DNA of 64,000 nt from positions 186,001 through 250,000 of the forward strand of contig NZ_JACIIZ010000006.1 of NCBI RefSeq assembly GCF_014205765.1. Reading direction: 5' to 3'. The position numbers were made by a program, and so were the translations under genes. Below, in pieces: positions 53,492 through 61,280 of the stretch; position 1 is the first letter of the stretch; each line of letters starts with the position of its first letter. This DNA comes from Nitrospirillum iridis (GTDB lineage: Bacteria; Pseudomonadota; Alphaproteobacteria; Azospirillales; Azospirillaceae). Under the pieces are notes generated by a model. The model had not been told where the DNA came from, did not search any database, and saw nothing but the letters and a program-made list of their open reading frames with translations.

Positions 53492-55737
53492 TGCCCCTGC
53501 GGCCGGGGGGGGCCGGCGGGCGGCGGGCTCAGGGCGCCGCCGGTGGCGCCGGCGAAGATTTCCAGCCGCCCCATGCTGGCGCGCAGCGCCTCCGTCACCT
53601 CGCGCGCCCGGGTGGCGTCACGCACGATGACGGGCCGCAGGAAGACCAGCAGTTCCGTCCGGCCCTTGGAATGGCTGTCGGTGCCGAACAGCTTGCCCAG
53701 CACGGGGATGTCGCGCAGATAGGGGATGCCGGAGCCATTGCGGCTGGACGTGTCGCTGATCAACCCGCCCAGGGCCACCGTCTCCCCATCCTGCACATTC
53801 ACCACGCTGGTGATTTTGCGCTGCTGGATGGTGGGGCTGTCGATGCCCGAGGTGGTGGTGGTGGTCACGGAACTGACCTCCTGGTTGACGTCCAGCACCA
53901 CCGCACCGCTGCGGTTGATGCGGGGCGTCACCTCCAGGATCACGCCGGTGTCGTGATATTCGACGGAGTTGACCACGGCGCTGTCGCTGGTCAGGGTGCT
54001 GGTGGCCGATTGCACCACCACCGGCACCTCGTCACCCACCTGCAATCGCGCCGTTTCATTGTTCAGCACCATCAGGCGGGGGGCCGACAACACCTGCACG
54101 TCCGTCACGCTGGCCAACGCGCTCAGCACCACCCGCGTGCTGGGCGTGAGGAAGGTGTAGTTGAAGTTGGGATACGTGGCCCCCACCGTGGCGCCATTGG
54201 TGGTGGAGAAGCCGGCCGTGCTGCTGCCCCGGTCCAGGAACCATTGGACCCCGAAGTTCAGATCGTCGTTCAGCGTCACCTCGGCGATCGTCGCCTCGAT
54301 CAACACCTGTTCGCGCGGCGCGTCCAGGCGGGTCAGCACCTGCTCCAACAAGGCGTATTGCGCGCCGGAGCCGAAGATCAGCAGGGCGTTGCGCCGTTCA
54401 TCCGCCACCACCCGCACGCCCTTTAGTTCCGACAGGCCGTCATCAGCCGCCCCCTCCCCGCCACCACCCGAAAGTGGAAGGTTGGCGCCGGTGTCAGCCG
54501 GGCTAAGCGGCGCGCTGGCGGCGGAGCCGGAGGCGCCCGTGGCGGCCCCGCCGCCGGCCGGGGTGCCGCCCGTGCCCGACGCGCTGGTCCCCCGGCTGGC
54601 GGTGGACATCGCGGTTGAGCGACCGGTCCGGCCACCCCGCTGCTGGTCCGCCGGCCGTTGTTGATCCGCCCCGGTGGAGCGTCCGACCAGGCGGTTCAGC
54701 GCGGTGGCCAGTTCCACCGCCGACCCGTTCTGCACCTCATAGAAATGCACGACCTTGCCGCCATCCGGGCCCGGCCGGTCCAGCCGCTCGATCCAGGTGC
54801 CAACGGTGGGCAACAGTTCGGGGCGTTTGGCCACCACCAGCAGGGCGTTCAGGCGGCTGATGGGCACGAAGTCGATCATGCCCTGCAAGGGGCCGCTGTC
54901 CAGTTGCAGCACGCGGCGCAGCTCCGCCTCCAGCCGGGCCGGGTCCACCGCCTGCAAGGTGTGAAGGGAGAAGGACAAGCCGGCCAGCCAATCGACGTCG
55001 AAACTGGCCACCAGTTGGGTGAAGGAGTCGATCTCATGCGCCGTGCCGTTGACGATGAAGATGTTACGGCCGGCGTCCGCCGCCTGGATGAAGCCCTGGC
55101 GGGTCAAAGGATGGACGATCTTGTCCAGTTCCGCCGCCGAGACATGGCGCACCGGCACGATGGCCGTGCTGAACCCGGCCGCCCGTTCCGCCGCGGCCGT
55201 GGTCTGCAGGGGCGCCTGGCCGGCCGCCTCGGTCGCCGGAATCACCTGATAGAAGCCGTCGCCACCGACGATGGCGAAGCCCTGGGTGCGCAGGGCCGCG
55301 TCCACCGCCGCCAGGGCCTGGGCACGGGGCAACGGCCGGGTGGTGCGGATGGTGACCTGGCCCTGGACCTTGGGATCAATGGTGTAGGTCAGGCCCAGCA
55401 TGCCGCCCAGCACCGCATCCAGGACGGAGCGGACGTCGGCGTTGACGAAATTCATCTCCACCGGCTCCCCACCACCCTCACCCGCCGCCGGCGCCATGCC
55501 GGTCACCGCTCGGGCGGGGCGCACCAGCTGACCGGTGCCGGGCAGGGTCTGCGCCGCCGCGCGCGCGGGCGGGACGCCGGGGCCGATGACACTGCTGGCC
55601 GGGGCCGGCGTCGCCGATGGTGTCATCGGCAAGGGCGTGCCCGGCCCATGCGTCACCGCGCTTTCCGAACAGCCGCCAAGGACCAGGCAGCCCGTGACCA
55701 GCAAACGGAAGGGGGCATTGGGACGGTGGTGTTTCAT
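53488..55737 (-). CDS. gspD: Type II secretion secretin GspD, predicted lipoprotein
   Basis: A 749-residue outer-membrane secretin. The leader has a lipobox (LVLGGC, C23, Ser at +2), so the protein probably carries its own lipid anchor and needs no pilotin. The N0 domain begins at VEMNFVNADVRSVLDAVLGG, with N1-N3 modules after it. A long Gly/Ser/Thr/Pro-rich insertion (about residues 360-440) interrupts N3. The C-terminal secretin domain has VLIEATIAEVTLNDDLNFGVQW, VQVLSAPRLMVLNNETARLQVGDEVPV and VALGGLISDTSSRNGSGIPYLRDIPVLGKLFG. The start is the ATG at 55737, overlapping the upstream stop (ATGA). Xanthomonas XpsD is also a lipoprotein secretin. Confidence 0.93.
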   Translation of the reverse strand: MKHHRPNAPFRLLVTGCLVLGGCSESAVTHGPGTPLPMTPSATPAPASSVIGPGVPPARAAAQTLPGTGQLVRPARAVTGMAPAAGEGGGEPVEMNFVNADVRSVLDAVLGGMLGLTYTIDPKVQGQVTIRTTRPLPRAQALAAVDAALRTQGFAIVGGDGFYQVIPATEAAGQAPLQTTAAAERAAGFSTAIVPVRHVSAAELDKIVHPLTRQGFIQAADAGRNIFIVNGTAHEIDSFTQLVASFDVDWLAGLSFSLHTLQAVDPARLEAELRRVLQLDSGPLQGMIDFVPISRLNALLVVAKRPELLPTVGTWIERLDRPGPDGGKVVHFYEVQNGSAVELATALNRLVGRSTGADQQRPADQQRGGRTGRSTAMSTASRGTSASGTGGTPAGGGAATGASGSAASAPLSPADTGANLPLSGGGGEGAADDGLSELKGVRVVADERRNALLIFGSGAQYALLEQVLTRLDAPREQVLIEATIAEVTLNDDLNFGVQWFLDRGSSTAGFSTTNGATVGATYPNFNYTFLTPSTRVVLSALASVTDVQVLSAPRLMVLNNETARLQVGDEVPVVVQSATSTLTSDSAVVNSVEYHDTGVILEVTPRINRSGAVVLDVNQEVSSVTTTTTSGIDSPTIQQRKITSVVNVQDGETVALGGLISDTSSRNGSGIPYLRDIPVLGKLFGTDSHSKGRTELLVFLRPVIVRDATRAREVTEALRASMGRLEIFAGATGGALSPPPAGPPRPQGQ

Positions 55738-56417
55738 GGCGGGGGCCTGGGGGGGCGAGAGGGCGGATGACTGGGCGGGGGTTCCAATTGCTGGGGATCC
55801 ACCTGCTGCGGGGCCGCCTGCTGGGGGGGCGCCTGTTGGGGGGCCAGCGGGGGCGGATTTGGCGGTGACTGAACCGGCGACGCCCGGCTGGGCACGGGGC
55901 TGCTGGAGGGGGAAGGTGCGGACGGCATGAGGGGTGCGCCCACGGTGGGCGGCGGCGGCAGGGAAAGGGAATAGTCCCGCACGGCCGCCCCCCGGCGCAG
56001 GCGCAGGGTGGCGCGGCCGACGCTTTCCACCGTCCACCCTTGCAGGTCGTCACCCAGGCGCACGCTGAAGGGCTTCTGCGCCCTGCGGTCCAGGCCGGTG
56101 GCGGCCCCGCCGCCCGGGCCGGTGACCACGCCCGTCACCTGCAGATCCGGCCCGTCCGGCGCGCCCTGTCCCCCGGTGCTCGGCGGTGGCCGCCGGTCGG
56201 GCGTGAACAACGGGCGGCGGACCGCCTCCCCCGGTTCGGCGGAGAGGCCCATGGGCGTCGGCCCGGCCAGAGGCGGCAGCGACGGCAAGGGTGCCAGCGC
56301 GCGCGCCGGCTGGTCGGACGCGGCGAGCGCGACGGCGAGTGCCAGGCCGGTACCGGCCACCAGCCCGGCCGCCGCCAGCGCCAGGGCGGAGCGCTCAGGA
56401 AGCGGCCAGGGCGGCAT
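55734..56417 (-). CDS. GspC/XpsN-like inner-membrane linker protein
   Basis: A 227-residue protein with one N-terminal membrane helix (ALALAAAGLVAGTGLALAVALAAS). A small homology-region-like domain follows (LQVTGVVTGPGGG, then RAQKPFSVRLGDDLQGWTVESVGRATLRLRRG), and the last 65 residues are almost only Pro, Gln, Ser and Ala. It has no PDZ domain. Position before gspD and the HR-like fold suit GspC or XpsN, which tie the inner-membrane platform to the secretin. The start is ATG 56417, which overlaps gspM by 23 bases. The Pro-rich tail may span the periplasm. Assignment rests on position as much as on sequence. Confidence 0.7.
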   Translation of the reverse strand: MPPWPLPERSALALAAAGLVAGTGLALAVALAASDQPARALAPLPSLPPLAGPTPMGLSAEPGEAVRRPLFTPDRRPPPSTGGQGAPDGPDLQVTGVVTGPGGGAATGLDRRAQKPFSVRLGDDLQGWTVESVGRATLRLRRGAAVRDYSLSLPPPPTVGAPLMPSAPSPSSSPVPSRASPVQSPPNPPPLAPQQAPPQQAAPQQVDPQQLEPPPSHPPSRPPRPPP

Positions 56418-57000
56418 AGACGTCGATCTCCAACTCCAGGGTGGCCGATGCGGCCGGCGCGGCGCCCAGGTCACCACGAGCGGCCCGGCCGAAAGACGGG
56501 CCGCCGGGGCCGGACGCCGGCGGCCCGGCGGCGTGCACCCGCACCAGGCGCAACAGCAACCGGGGGCGGACGGCATCCAGCGCCGCGACGGCGTTGGTCA
56601 CGGCGACGGCGTCGCCCGCGGCATGGGCCGTGAGGTGGATACGGCGATAGGAGCCCTGCCCGGGTCCCGCCTCGGCCTTGAGGTCCAGGATGCTGGCACC
56701 CGCCTGTTGCAGGGCATGGCGCACGTCATCCTCGGCCGCCGCCTGCACCGCCGCGACGTCCGCCCCCATCCGCAACAGGGTTGGGACACCCAGGGCCTGA
56801 TCGACCGTCGCGGCCCGGCGGCTGAGATCGTCCCGCTGCGCCAGCAGGGCGCGCGCCGCCTCCAGTTGCGTGAGGCGGGCGACCCGTCGGGCCGCCGCCG
56901 CCTCCACCGTGTCCATCAGCGGCGACAGGTAGAGGTAGGGCGGCAGGGCCAGCAGGCATAGGGCGATGGCCAGGATGAAGGCCGGACGCGGGGCCGTCAT
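56395..57000 (-). CDS. gspM: Type II secretion protein GspM (XpsM-like)
   Basis: A 201-residue protein with a single N-terminal membrane helix (AFILAIALCLLALPPYLYL) and a short cytoplasmic start. Next is a coiled-coil-like helical stretch (VEAAAARRVARLTQLEAARALLAQRDDLSRRAA). The periplasmic ferredoxin-like fold ends in LELEIDVYAALA. It partners GspL in the inner-membrane platform. It starts 1 base after the gspL stop. The sequence is divergent, as is usual for this family, and the call uses the gene order together with the topology. Confidence 0.78.
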   Translation of the reverse strand: MTAPRPAFILAIALCLLALPPYLYLSPLMDTVEAAAARRVARLTQLEAARALLAQRDDLSRRAATVDQALGVPTLLRMGADVAAVQAAAEDDVRHALQQAGASILDLKAEAGPGQGSYRRIHLTAHAAGDAVAVTNAVAALDAVRPRLLLRLVRVHAAGPPASGPGGPSFGRAARGDLGAAPAASATLELEIDVYAALAAS

Positions 57001-57001
57001 G

Positions 57002-58000
57002 TCATGGCCGTCCCACGGCCAACACCGCCGTCAGCGTGAAGTCCCGCGCCGTGCCGTTGGGTGGGGGGATGTCGGACGGCGCGGTGAAGCGCACGTCGAT
57101 GAAGGGGCCGGCGGCGCGGACACGGGCCAGGACGTCGGCCAGATCAGGGCCCCGGCCCTGCAGGACCACCGCCTCGGGCATCAGGGACACGTCAGTCAAC
57201 CAGACGGTATCGGGAAAGGCCAGCGCCAGCTCATCCAGCACCTGGCCCCGGCCAGGCTGGGCCAGAAGCACGGCCGTGCCGGAAGCGTCGACGCTGAGGA
57301 AGAGGATGCGGTCGCGCATGTCCTGGACGGCCCGCGCCTCCTTGACCAGGGCGGCCAGCTCCCGCTCCACATTGGCGGTCTGCTGGTCCAGGACCCAGAT
57401 GGCGATGGCGAACGGGATGGGCAGAGCCAGCCAGAACAGGCCGGCGGCCACCGCCATGCCCATGGCCCGGCGCCGTACCCGGCCGGGATCGAAGCGCAGG
57501 AATTCCGGGGCCGGCCCCTGGCCGGGCGCCACCGCCACGGTGATGCCGGTCAGGCTCAGCCCCGCCTGGGCGGCGGTGGCGAGGGCGGCCGACAGCACCG
57601 TCCGGCGGACCATGTAGACGCGGGCCGCGGCGGGGGCCGTCCCCGCCCCCTCGGCGCCTGTCAGCGTCACCACATCCCATGCCAGCAAATCGGGGCGCAA
57701 CGGCATGAAGCGATGGGCCTGCATCTCCACGAAGCCGCGGGCATCCACCATGCCGCCCAGCAGCGCCCCTTTCGGCAGGGGCACGTCCACGGTGTGCACA
57801 TCCACCGGAGAAAGTGCCAGGCGGACGGGCCCCCGCCCCACCGCCCCCACCAGGCCGCCGCCACCCGGCGGCAGGGCCAAGACCGGTACCCGCAGCCCCA
57901 AGGGCCGGTGCCAACGTCGGGGCAGGACGGCGGCGACCCCATTGGCGAGGCCGTCCAGGGCCAGGATGGCCAGCCGCGCGAGGCGGCGGGCGGGGGTCAT
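57002..58000 (-). CDS. gspL: Type II secretion protein GspL (PilN-like C-terminus)
   Basis: A 332-residue platform protein. The cytoplasmic actin-like part includes VPLPKGALLGGMVDARGFVEMQAHRFMPLRPDLLAWDVVTL. One membrane helix (AAGLFWLALPIPFAIAIWVL) is followed by a coiled coil (QQTANVERELAALVKEARAVQDMRDRI). The periplasmic domain is the PilN-like fold (LLAQPGRGQVLDELALAFPDTVWLTDVSLM). GspL links the GspE ATPase to GspM. The start is ATG 58000, overlapping the GspJ stop by 4 bases (ATGA). Confidence 0.85.
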   Translation of the reverse strand: MTPARRLARLAILALDGLANGVAAVLPRRWHRPLGLRVPVLALPPGGGGLVGAVGRGPVRLALSPVDVHTVDVPLPKGALLGGMVDARGFVEMQAHRFMPLRPDLLAWDVVTLTGAEGAGTAPAAARVYMVRRTVLSAALATAAQAGLSLTGITVAVAPGQGPAPEFLRFDPGRVRRRAMGMAVAAGLFWLALPIPFAIAIWVLDQQTANVERELAALVKEARAVQDMRDRILFLSVDASGTAVLLAQPGRGQVLDELALAFPDTVWLTDVSLMPEAVVLQGRGPDLADVLARVRAAGPFIDVRFTAPSDIPPPNGTARDFTLTAVLAVGRP

Positions 58001-58665
58001 CCGGCACCGCCGGGGCGGCAACCGCCGCGCAGCGGATCGAAGGCGCACAAGACCCCGCCCCGCACCAGAGGTGCCGCGATCATGGGCGGCCAAGGATCCT
58101 GCCCCGGCAAGGCCACCTCCAGACGCACCAGGGCCGGCGCCGTGGCGCCATCCGCCCAGCGGTCGGTCCACGCGTGGACCTTGCCGTCGAAATAGGACCA
58201 GGCGATGTGCGACGCCCCCTCGATCAGCACCCCATCGGCGGGCGCCGGCCCATCCGGACGCAGGGGCGCCACGTGCAGGCGGAGTGACAGATGGCCGGCC
58301 GGCCCCTCCACCGTCAACGCCATGCGATAGAGCCCCCCTTTACCCAATCCGGCCGGCAGGGGCGCCAGCACGTCAAAATGGCGGGCGTCACGTTCCAGGG
58401 GCGCCATGTCGCCCGCCGCCGCGCCCAGATCGTCGAGGGTCAACGCCGCGACGACGATGGCGCGGGTGAAATCATGGACGCGACCGACATCGGCGGCGGC
58501 GCGTTGCAGGGCGCCGCTGCGGTCGGCCGTACGGTTCATCAGGGGCAAGAGGCCTACGGCGGCGACAGCCAGCATGCCCAGCAGGGCCAGCGCCACCAGG
58601 GCCTCCACCAGGGTCATGCCCCGGCACGGATACGGTGCCGCCATGGACCGGATGGCTATGGTCAT
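57997..58665 (-). CDS. gspJ: Type II secretion minor pseudopilin GspJ
   Basis: A 222-residue pseudopilin. The leader ends at CRGMTLVEALVALALLGMLAVAAVGLL; Met replaces the usual Phe after the cleavage Gly, and the Glu at +5 is kept. The body contains TLDDLGAAAGDMAPLERDARHFDVLAPL and ends in a Gly/Arg/Pro-rich tail with one Cys. GspJ forms the tip complex with I and K. The start at ATG 58665 overlaps the GspI stop by 4 bases (ATGA); longer in-frame starts lie inside gspI and are rejected. Confidence 0.85.
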   Translation of the reverse strand: MTIAIRSMAAPYPCRGMTLVEALVALALLGMLAVAAVGLLPLMNRTADRSGALQRAAADVGRVHDFTRAIVVAALTLDDLGAAAGDMAPLERDARHFDVLAPLPAGLGKGGLYRMALTVEGPAGHLSLRLHVAPLRPDGPAPADGVLIEGASHIAWSYFDGKVHAWTDRWADGATAPALVRLEVALPGQDPWPPMIAAPLVRGGVLCAFDPLRGGCRPGGAG

Positions 58666-59069
58666 CGCGTGTCTTCCGCCAGGGAGCGGTTGGTGACGGC
58701 CGCCAGCACGGGGCCCTCCGTCCCCCGCGCCATCCCGGGCGCACCTGTATCGGCAGTCTCGGGGGCCATGCCGCGGACTTCTACCCGATAGTCCCGGTCG
58801 CCGGTCGGGGAAACGGCCAGCGGCACAATTTTGACACGGTAGGGCAGGCCCTGGACCGGCATGTCCACCGCGCGGTCGGCCAACGGCACGGCCACGCCGG
58901 CCTCCGCCGCCACCGACTGGGCCAGACGCAGGGCCACCGTCTCGCCCCACGCCTGCCGTGCCGCCCAGGCACCCGACCAGGCCGACTGCATCAGCAGGGC
59001 CGTGCCCAGCCCGAAGATCGCCAGCGCGATCAACATTTCCAACAGGGTGAATCCGGCGGTGCTGCGCAT
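58662..59069 (-). CDS. gspI: Type II secretion minor pseudopilin GspI
   Basis: A 135-residue pseudopilin with a very short leader and the canonical motif STAGFTLLEMLIALAIFGLGTALLMQ, cleaved after the Gly before Phe, with Glu at +5. The body has the pattern LAQSVAAEAGVA and RAVDMPVQGLPYRVKIVPL typical of GspI. It nucleates the tip complex with J and K in the inner membrane. It lies 12 bases behind gspH and is coupled to gspJ. Confidence 0.88.
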   Translation of the reverse strand: MRSTAGFTLLEMLIALAIFGLGTALLMQSAWSGAWAARQAWGETVALRLAQSVAAEAGVAVPLADRAVDMPVQGLPYRVKIVPLAVSPTGDRDYRVEVRGMAPETADTGAPGMARGTEGPVLAAVTNRSLAEDTR

Positions 59070-59081
59070 GGAGTCCCTCCC

Positions 59082-59540
59082 CTAATCCAGATGAACGGTG
59101 CCCAGCGGCCAGTCGACCCGGAGGGTGACGGCACGCGCCCCCTCGCTAAGGCGGATCCGGGCCCCCGGCGACCAGCCGCCGGGAAGGAAGATCACGGCCT
59201 CCGGCTGATAGGGGTCGGCGCCAGCGATCGCCAAATCCACCGCCGCGATACGCCGCAGCCGCCGGCCGGCGGCGCCGGCCCGGGGATTCCTGAGGTCAGC
59301 GAGCGAGAAAGCCACCGGCTGACCGGTGACCATCGCCTCCACCTGCCGGCCCCGCAGCTCATCCTCCAGCGCGGCGACGGCAGCACTGAGGCGTAGGCCC
59401 GGCAGCCGGTTCTGGATGCCCACCGCCAAGGCCGTTCCCAGGATTCCCAGGATGACCAGCACCACCAGCATCTCGACCAGGGTGAAGCCCGCCCCATGCC
59501 GCGAAATGGGGTCCCGGATGGGAGGTCCGGCGGGGGACAT
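59082..59540 (-). CDS. gspH: Type II secretion minor pseudopilin GspH
   Basis: A 152-residue pseudopilin. The leader is followed by GAGFTLVEMLVVLVILGILGTALAVG, with Gly-Phe cleavage and Glu at +5. Then come the usual helix (AAVAALEDELRGRQVEAMVTGQPVAFSL) and the C-terminal beta segment ending in TLRVDWPLGTVHLD. It joins the tip complex to the GspG shaft. It lies 6 bases behind gspG. Confidence 0.88.
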   Translation of the reverse strand: MSPAGPPIRDPISRHGAGFTLVEMLVVLVILGILGTALAVGIQNRLPGLRLSAAVAALEDELRGRQVEAMVTGQPVAFSLADLRNPRAGAAGRRLRRIAAVDLAIAGADPYQPEAVIFLPGGWSPGARIRLSEGARAVTLRVDWPLGTVHLD

Positions 59541-59546
59541 GGTGGC

Positions 59547-60023
59547 CTACCAGCTGGTGACGTCGCGGGCGTCACCCTCGCCGCCCGGGGCGTTGTCGCT
59601 GCCGAAGGAGAAGATGTCATAGGCGCCGTGGTCCCCCGGGGCCTTGTAATGGTAGGCGTTGCCCCAGGGGTCGATCAGGGCCTGGCGTTTGCGCAAATAG
59701 GGGCCGCGCCAGTTGGCGTCGCCGGCGGGTGCCGCCAACAGCCCCTCCAGCCCCTCCTGGCTGGAGGGGTAGCGGCCGACATCGACGTAGAACAGGTCCA
59801 CCGCCGCCACCAGGGTGTTGATCTGCGCCTGGGCCGCCTCGCCCTTGGCCTTTCCCAGGCGGGCCACCAGGTTGGGCGCGACCAGCAGGCCCAGCAGGCC
59901 GATGATCACCAGCACCACCAACACCTCGACCAGGGTGAAGCCCGCCTGCGCACGCCCCCCCGGCCCGCCGCGTCGATAACGGTGGGAAGGCACCCGGTCC
60001 CGGCTGTCAGATGGCGATGTCAT
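59547..60023 (-). CDS. gspG: Type II secretion major pseudopilin GspG
   Basis: A 158-residue major pseudopilin. The leader (about 27 residues, longer than the common 6-10) ends at AQAGFTLVEVLVVLVIIGLLGLLVAPNLV. Next come the conserved KAKGEAAQAQINTLVAAVDLFYVDVGRYPSSQEGLEGLL, the calcium-site loop DPWGNAYHYKAPGDHGAYDIFSFGSDNAPGG and the short C-terminus ending in W. It builds the pseudopilus shaft that pushes exoproteins through GspD. The start overlaps gspF by 17 bases. Confidence 0.94.
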   Translation of the reverse strand: MTSPSDSRDRVPSHRYRRGGPGGRAQAGFTLVEVLVVLVIIGLLGLLVAPNLVARLGKAKGEAAQAQINTLVAAVDLFYVDVGRYPSSQEGLEGLLAAPAGDANWRGPYLRKRQALIDPWGNAYHYKAPGDHGAYDIFSFGSDNAPGGEGDARDVTSW

Positions 60024-61230
60024 TCAGGCTGAGGATCCCCGCGATGAGGGCGGCGAAAATGCCACCGACCATGCCGCCGAGAACAAGGGTTAGGACGGGC
60101 GTCACCAAAGACAAGGCCCTATCCAGCGCTACGCCCCTTTCGCGCTCCAGAACTTTGGACAGATCCAGCAGCCCCTGGGGCAGGCTGGCCGTCTGTTCCG
60201 CCAGGGCCAGCATGCGCGACAGGCGGCGGGGGAACAGGGGTTCGGCCTGGATCGCGCGGCTGAGGTCCGACCCACCGCGCACGGCGACGCGGACCCGGTC
60301 GGCCGCGCCCGCCAGCGCCCGGTTGGCCAGACAGCCGCCGGCCGTGGTCAGCGCCGCGGCCAGGGGCACGCCACCGCTGAGCAGGCTGGCCAGGGTGCGG
60401 GTGTAGAGCACCAGCTGGGCGTCACCGATCAGCCGGCCCAAGGGGCCGGTGGCCACCAAAAGCGCGCGGTCCATGCGCAGCCGCAGGTCGGGCTGGCGGT
60501 AGGCGCGCAGGATGGCCAGGACGGCCAAGCCGCCACCGGCGAGGACACCAGGGCCGAACCGGCCCAGGAAATCGCCGATGGCCAGCACGGCCGCGGTGGC
60601 GGCGGGCAGCTTGGCCTTGCTGCCGGCGAACAGGTCCTGGAACTGGGGCAGGACATAGCCGGCCATGAGGGCGAGCGCGGCCAGGGTCAGCAACGCGATC
60701 AGCGCCGGATAGGTCATGGCGCTAATCAGGCGCTGACGGAAGCGGGCACGATCTTCCTCCAGCGCCGCCAGGTGGCCGAGTGCTACGGCCAGGGACCCGC
60801 CCTGCTCCCCCGCCGCGACCAGGCCGACGAATTCCGGCGGGAACAGGGCCCCTTGCGCCGCCAGGGCCGCCGCCAGGCTGTCGCCGGCGCGCACCCGGGC
60901 ACGGACGCGGCCCACCAAGGCACCGGCGGCCGCGCGCTGCATCTGGTCGCCCACCAGGCCCAAGGCCGGTTCCAGGGCGAAGCCGGCGGAGACGAGGTTG
61001 GCCAGATCGCGGATGAAGGACAGACGCTCCGGCGCCTTGAAGCCGCCGGCCCGGCCCCCACCGGCTCCGCGCTTGCCCCCCTCCTCCCGCACCGACAGCG
61101 GCGTCAGGCCGCGCTGCATCAGCTGGTCCACGGCGGCGCGGCGGTCGGCCGCCTCAATGGTGCCGCGGCTGGCGCGACCATCGGCATCGACGGATCGGTA
61201 AGAAAAATTGGTCATGGCCATGGTCGTCAC
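60007..61230 (-). CDS. gspF: Type II secretion platform protein GspF
   Basis: A 407-residue polytopic inner-membrane protein. It has two T2SSF domains, each followed by a hydrophobic segment: FIRDLANLVSAGFALEPALGLV and QLVLYTRTLASLLSGGVPLAAALTTAGG. It ends with LVTPVLTLVLGGMVGGIFAALIAGILSLNDIA. I keep the GTG at 61230 because GGGGGA stands 7 bases upstream; ATGs at 61221 and 61215 are alternatives. GspF sits at the centre of the platform above the GspE hexamer. Confidence 0.92.
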   Translation of the reverse strand: MTTMAMTNFSYRSVDADGRASRGTIEAADRRAAVDQLMQRGLTPLSVREEGGKRGAGGGRAGGFKAPERLSFIRDLANLVSAGFALEPALGLVGDQMQRAAAGALVGRVRARVRAGDSLAAALAAQGALFPPEFVGLVAAGEQGGSLAVALGHLAALEEDRARFRQRLISAMTYPALIALLTLAALALMAGYVLPQFQDLFAGSKAKLPAATAAVLAIGDFLGRFGPGVLAGGGLAVLAILRAYRQPDLRLRMDRALLVATGPLGRLIGDAQLVLYTRTLASLLSGGVPLAAALTTAGGCLANRALAGAADRVRVAVRGGSDLSRAIQAEPLFPRRLSRMLALAEQTASLPQGLLDLSKVLERERGVALDRALSLVTPVLTLVLGGMVGGIFAALIAGILSLNDIAI

Positions 61231-61280
61231 TGTTCAATCCCCCGTCTCACGTCGCCGTCCCGGCGTCCCAATCCGTGTGG

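Noticed and set aside
53491-57000. Several long plus-strand frames opposite the T2SS genes
   Set aside because: The minus-strand chain of overlapping T2SS genes accounts for the whole stretch; the mirror frames contain no ribosome sites or domains.
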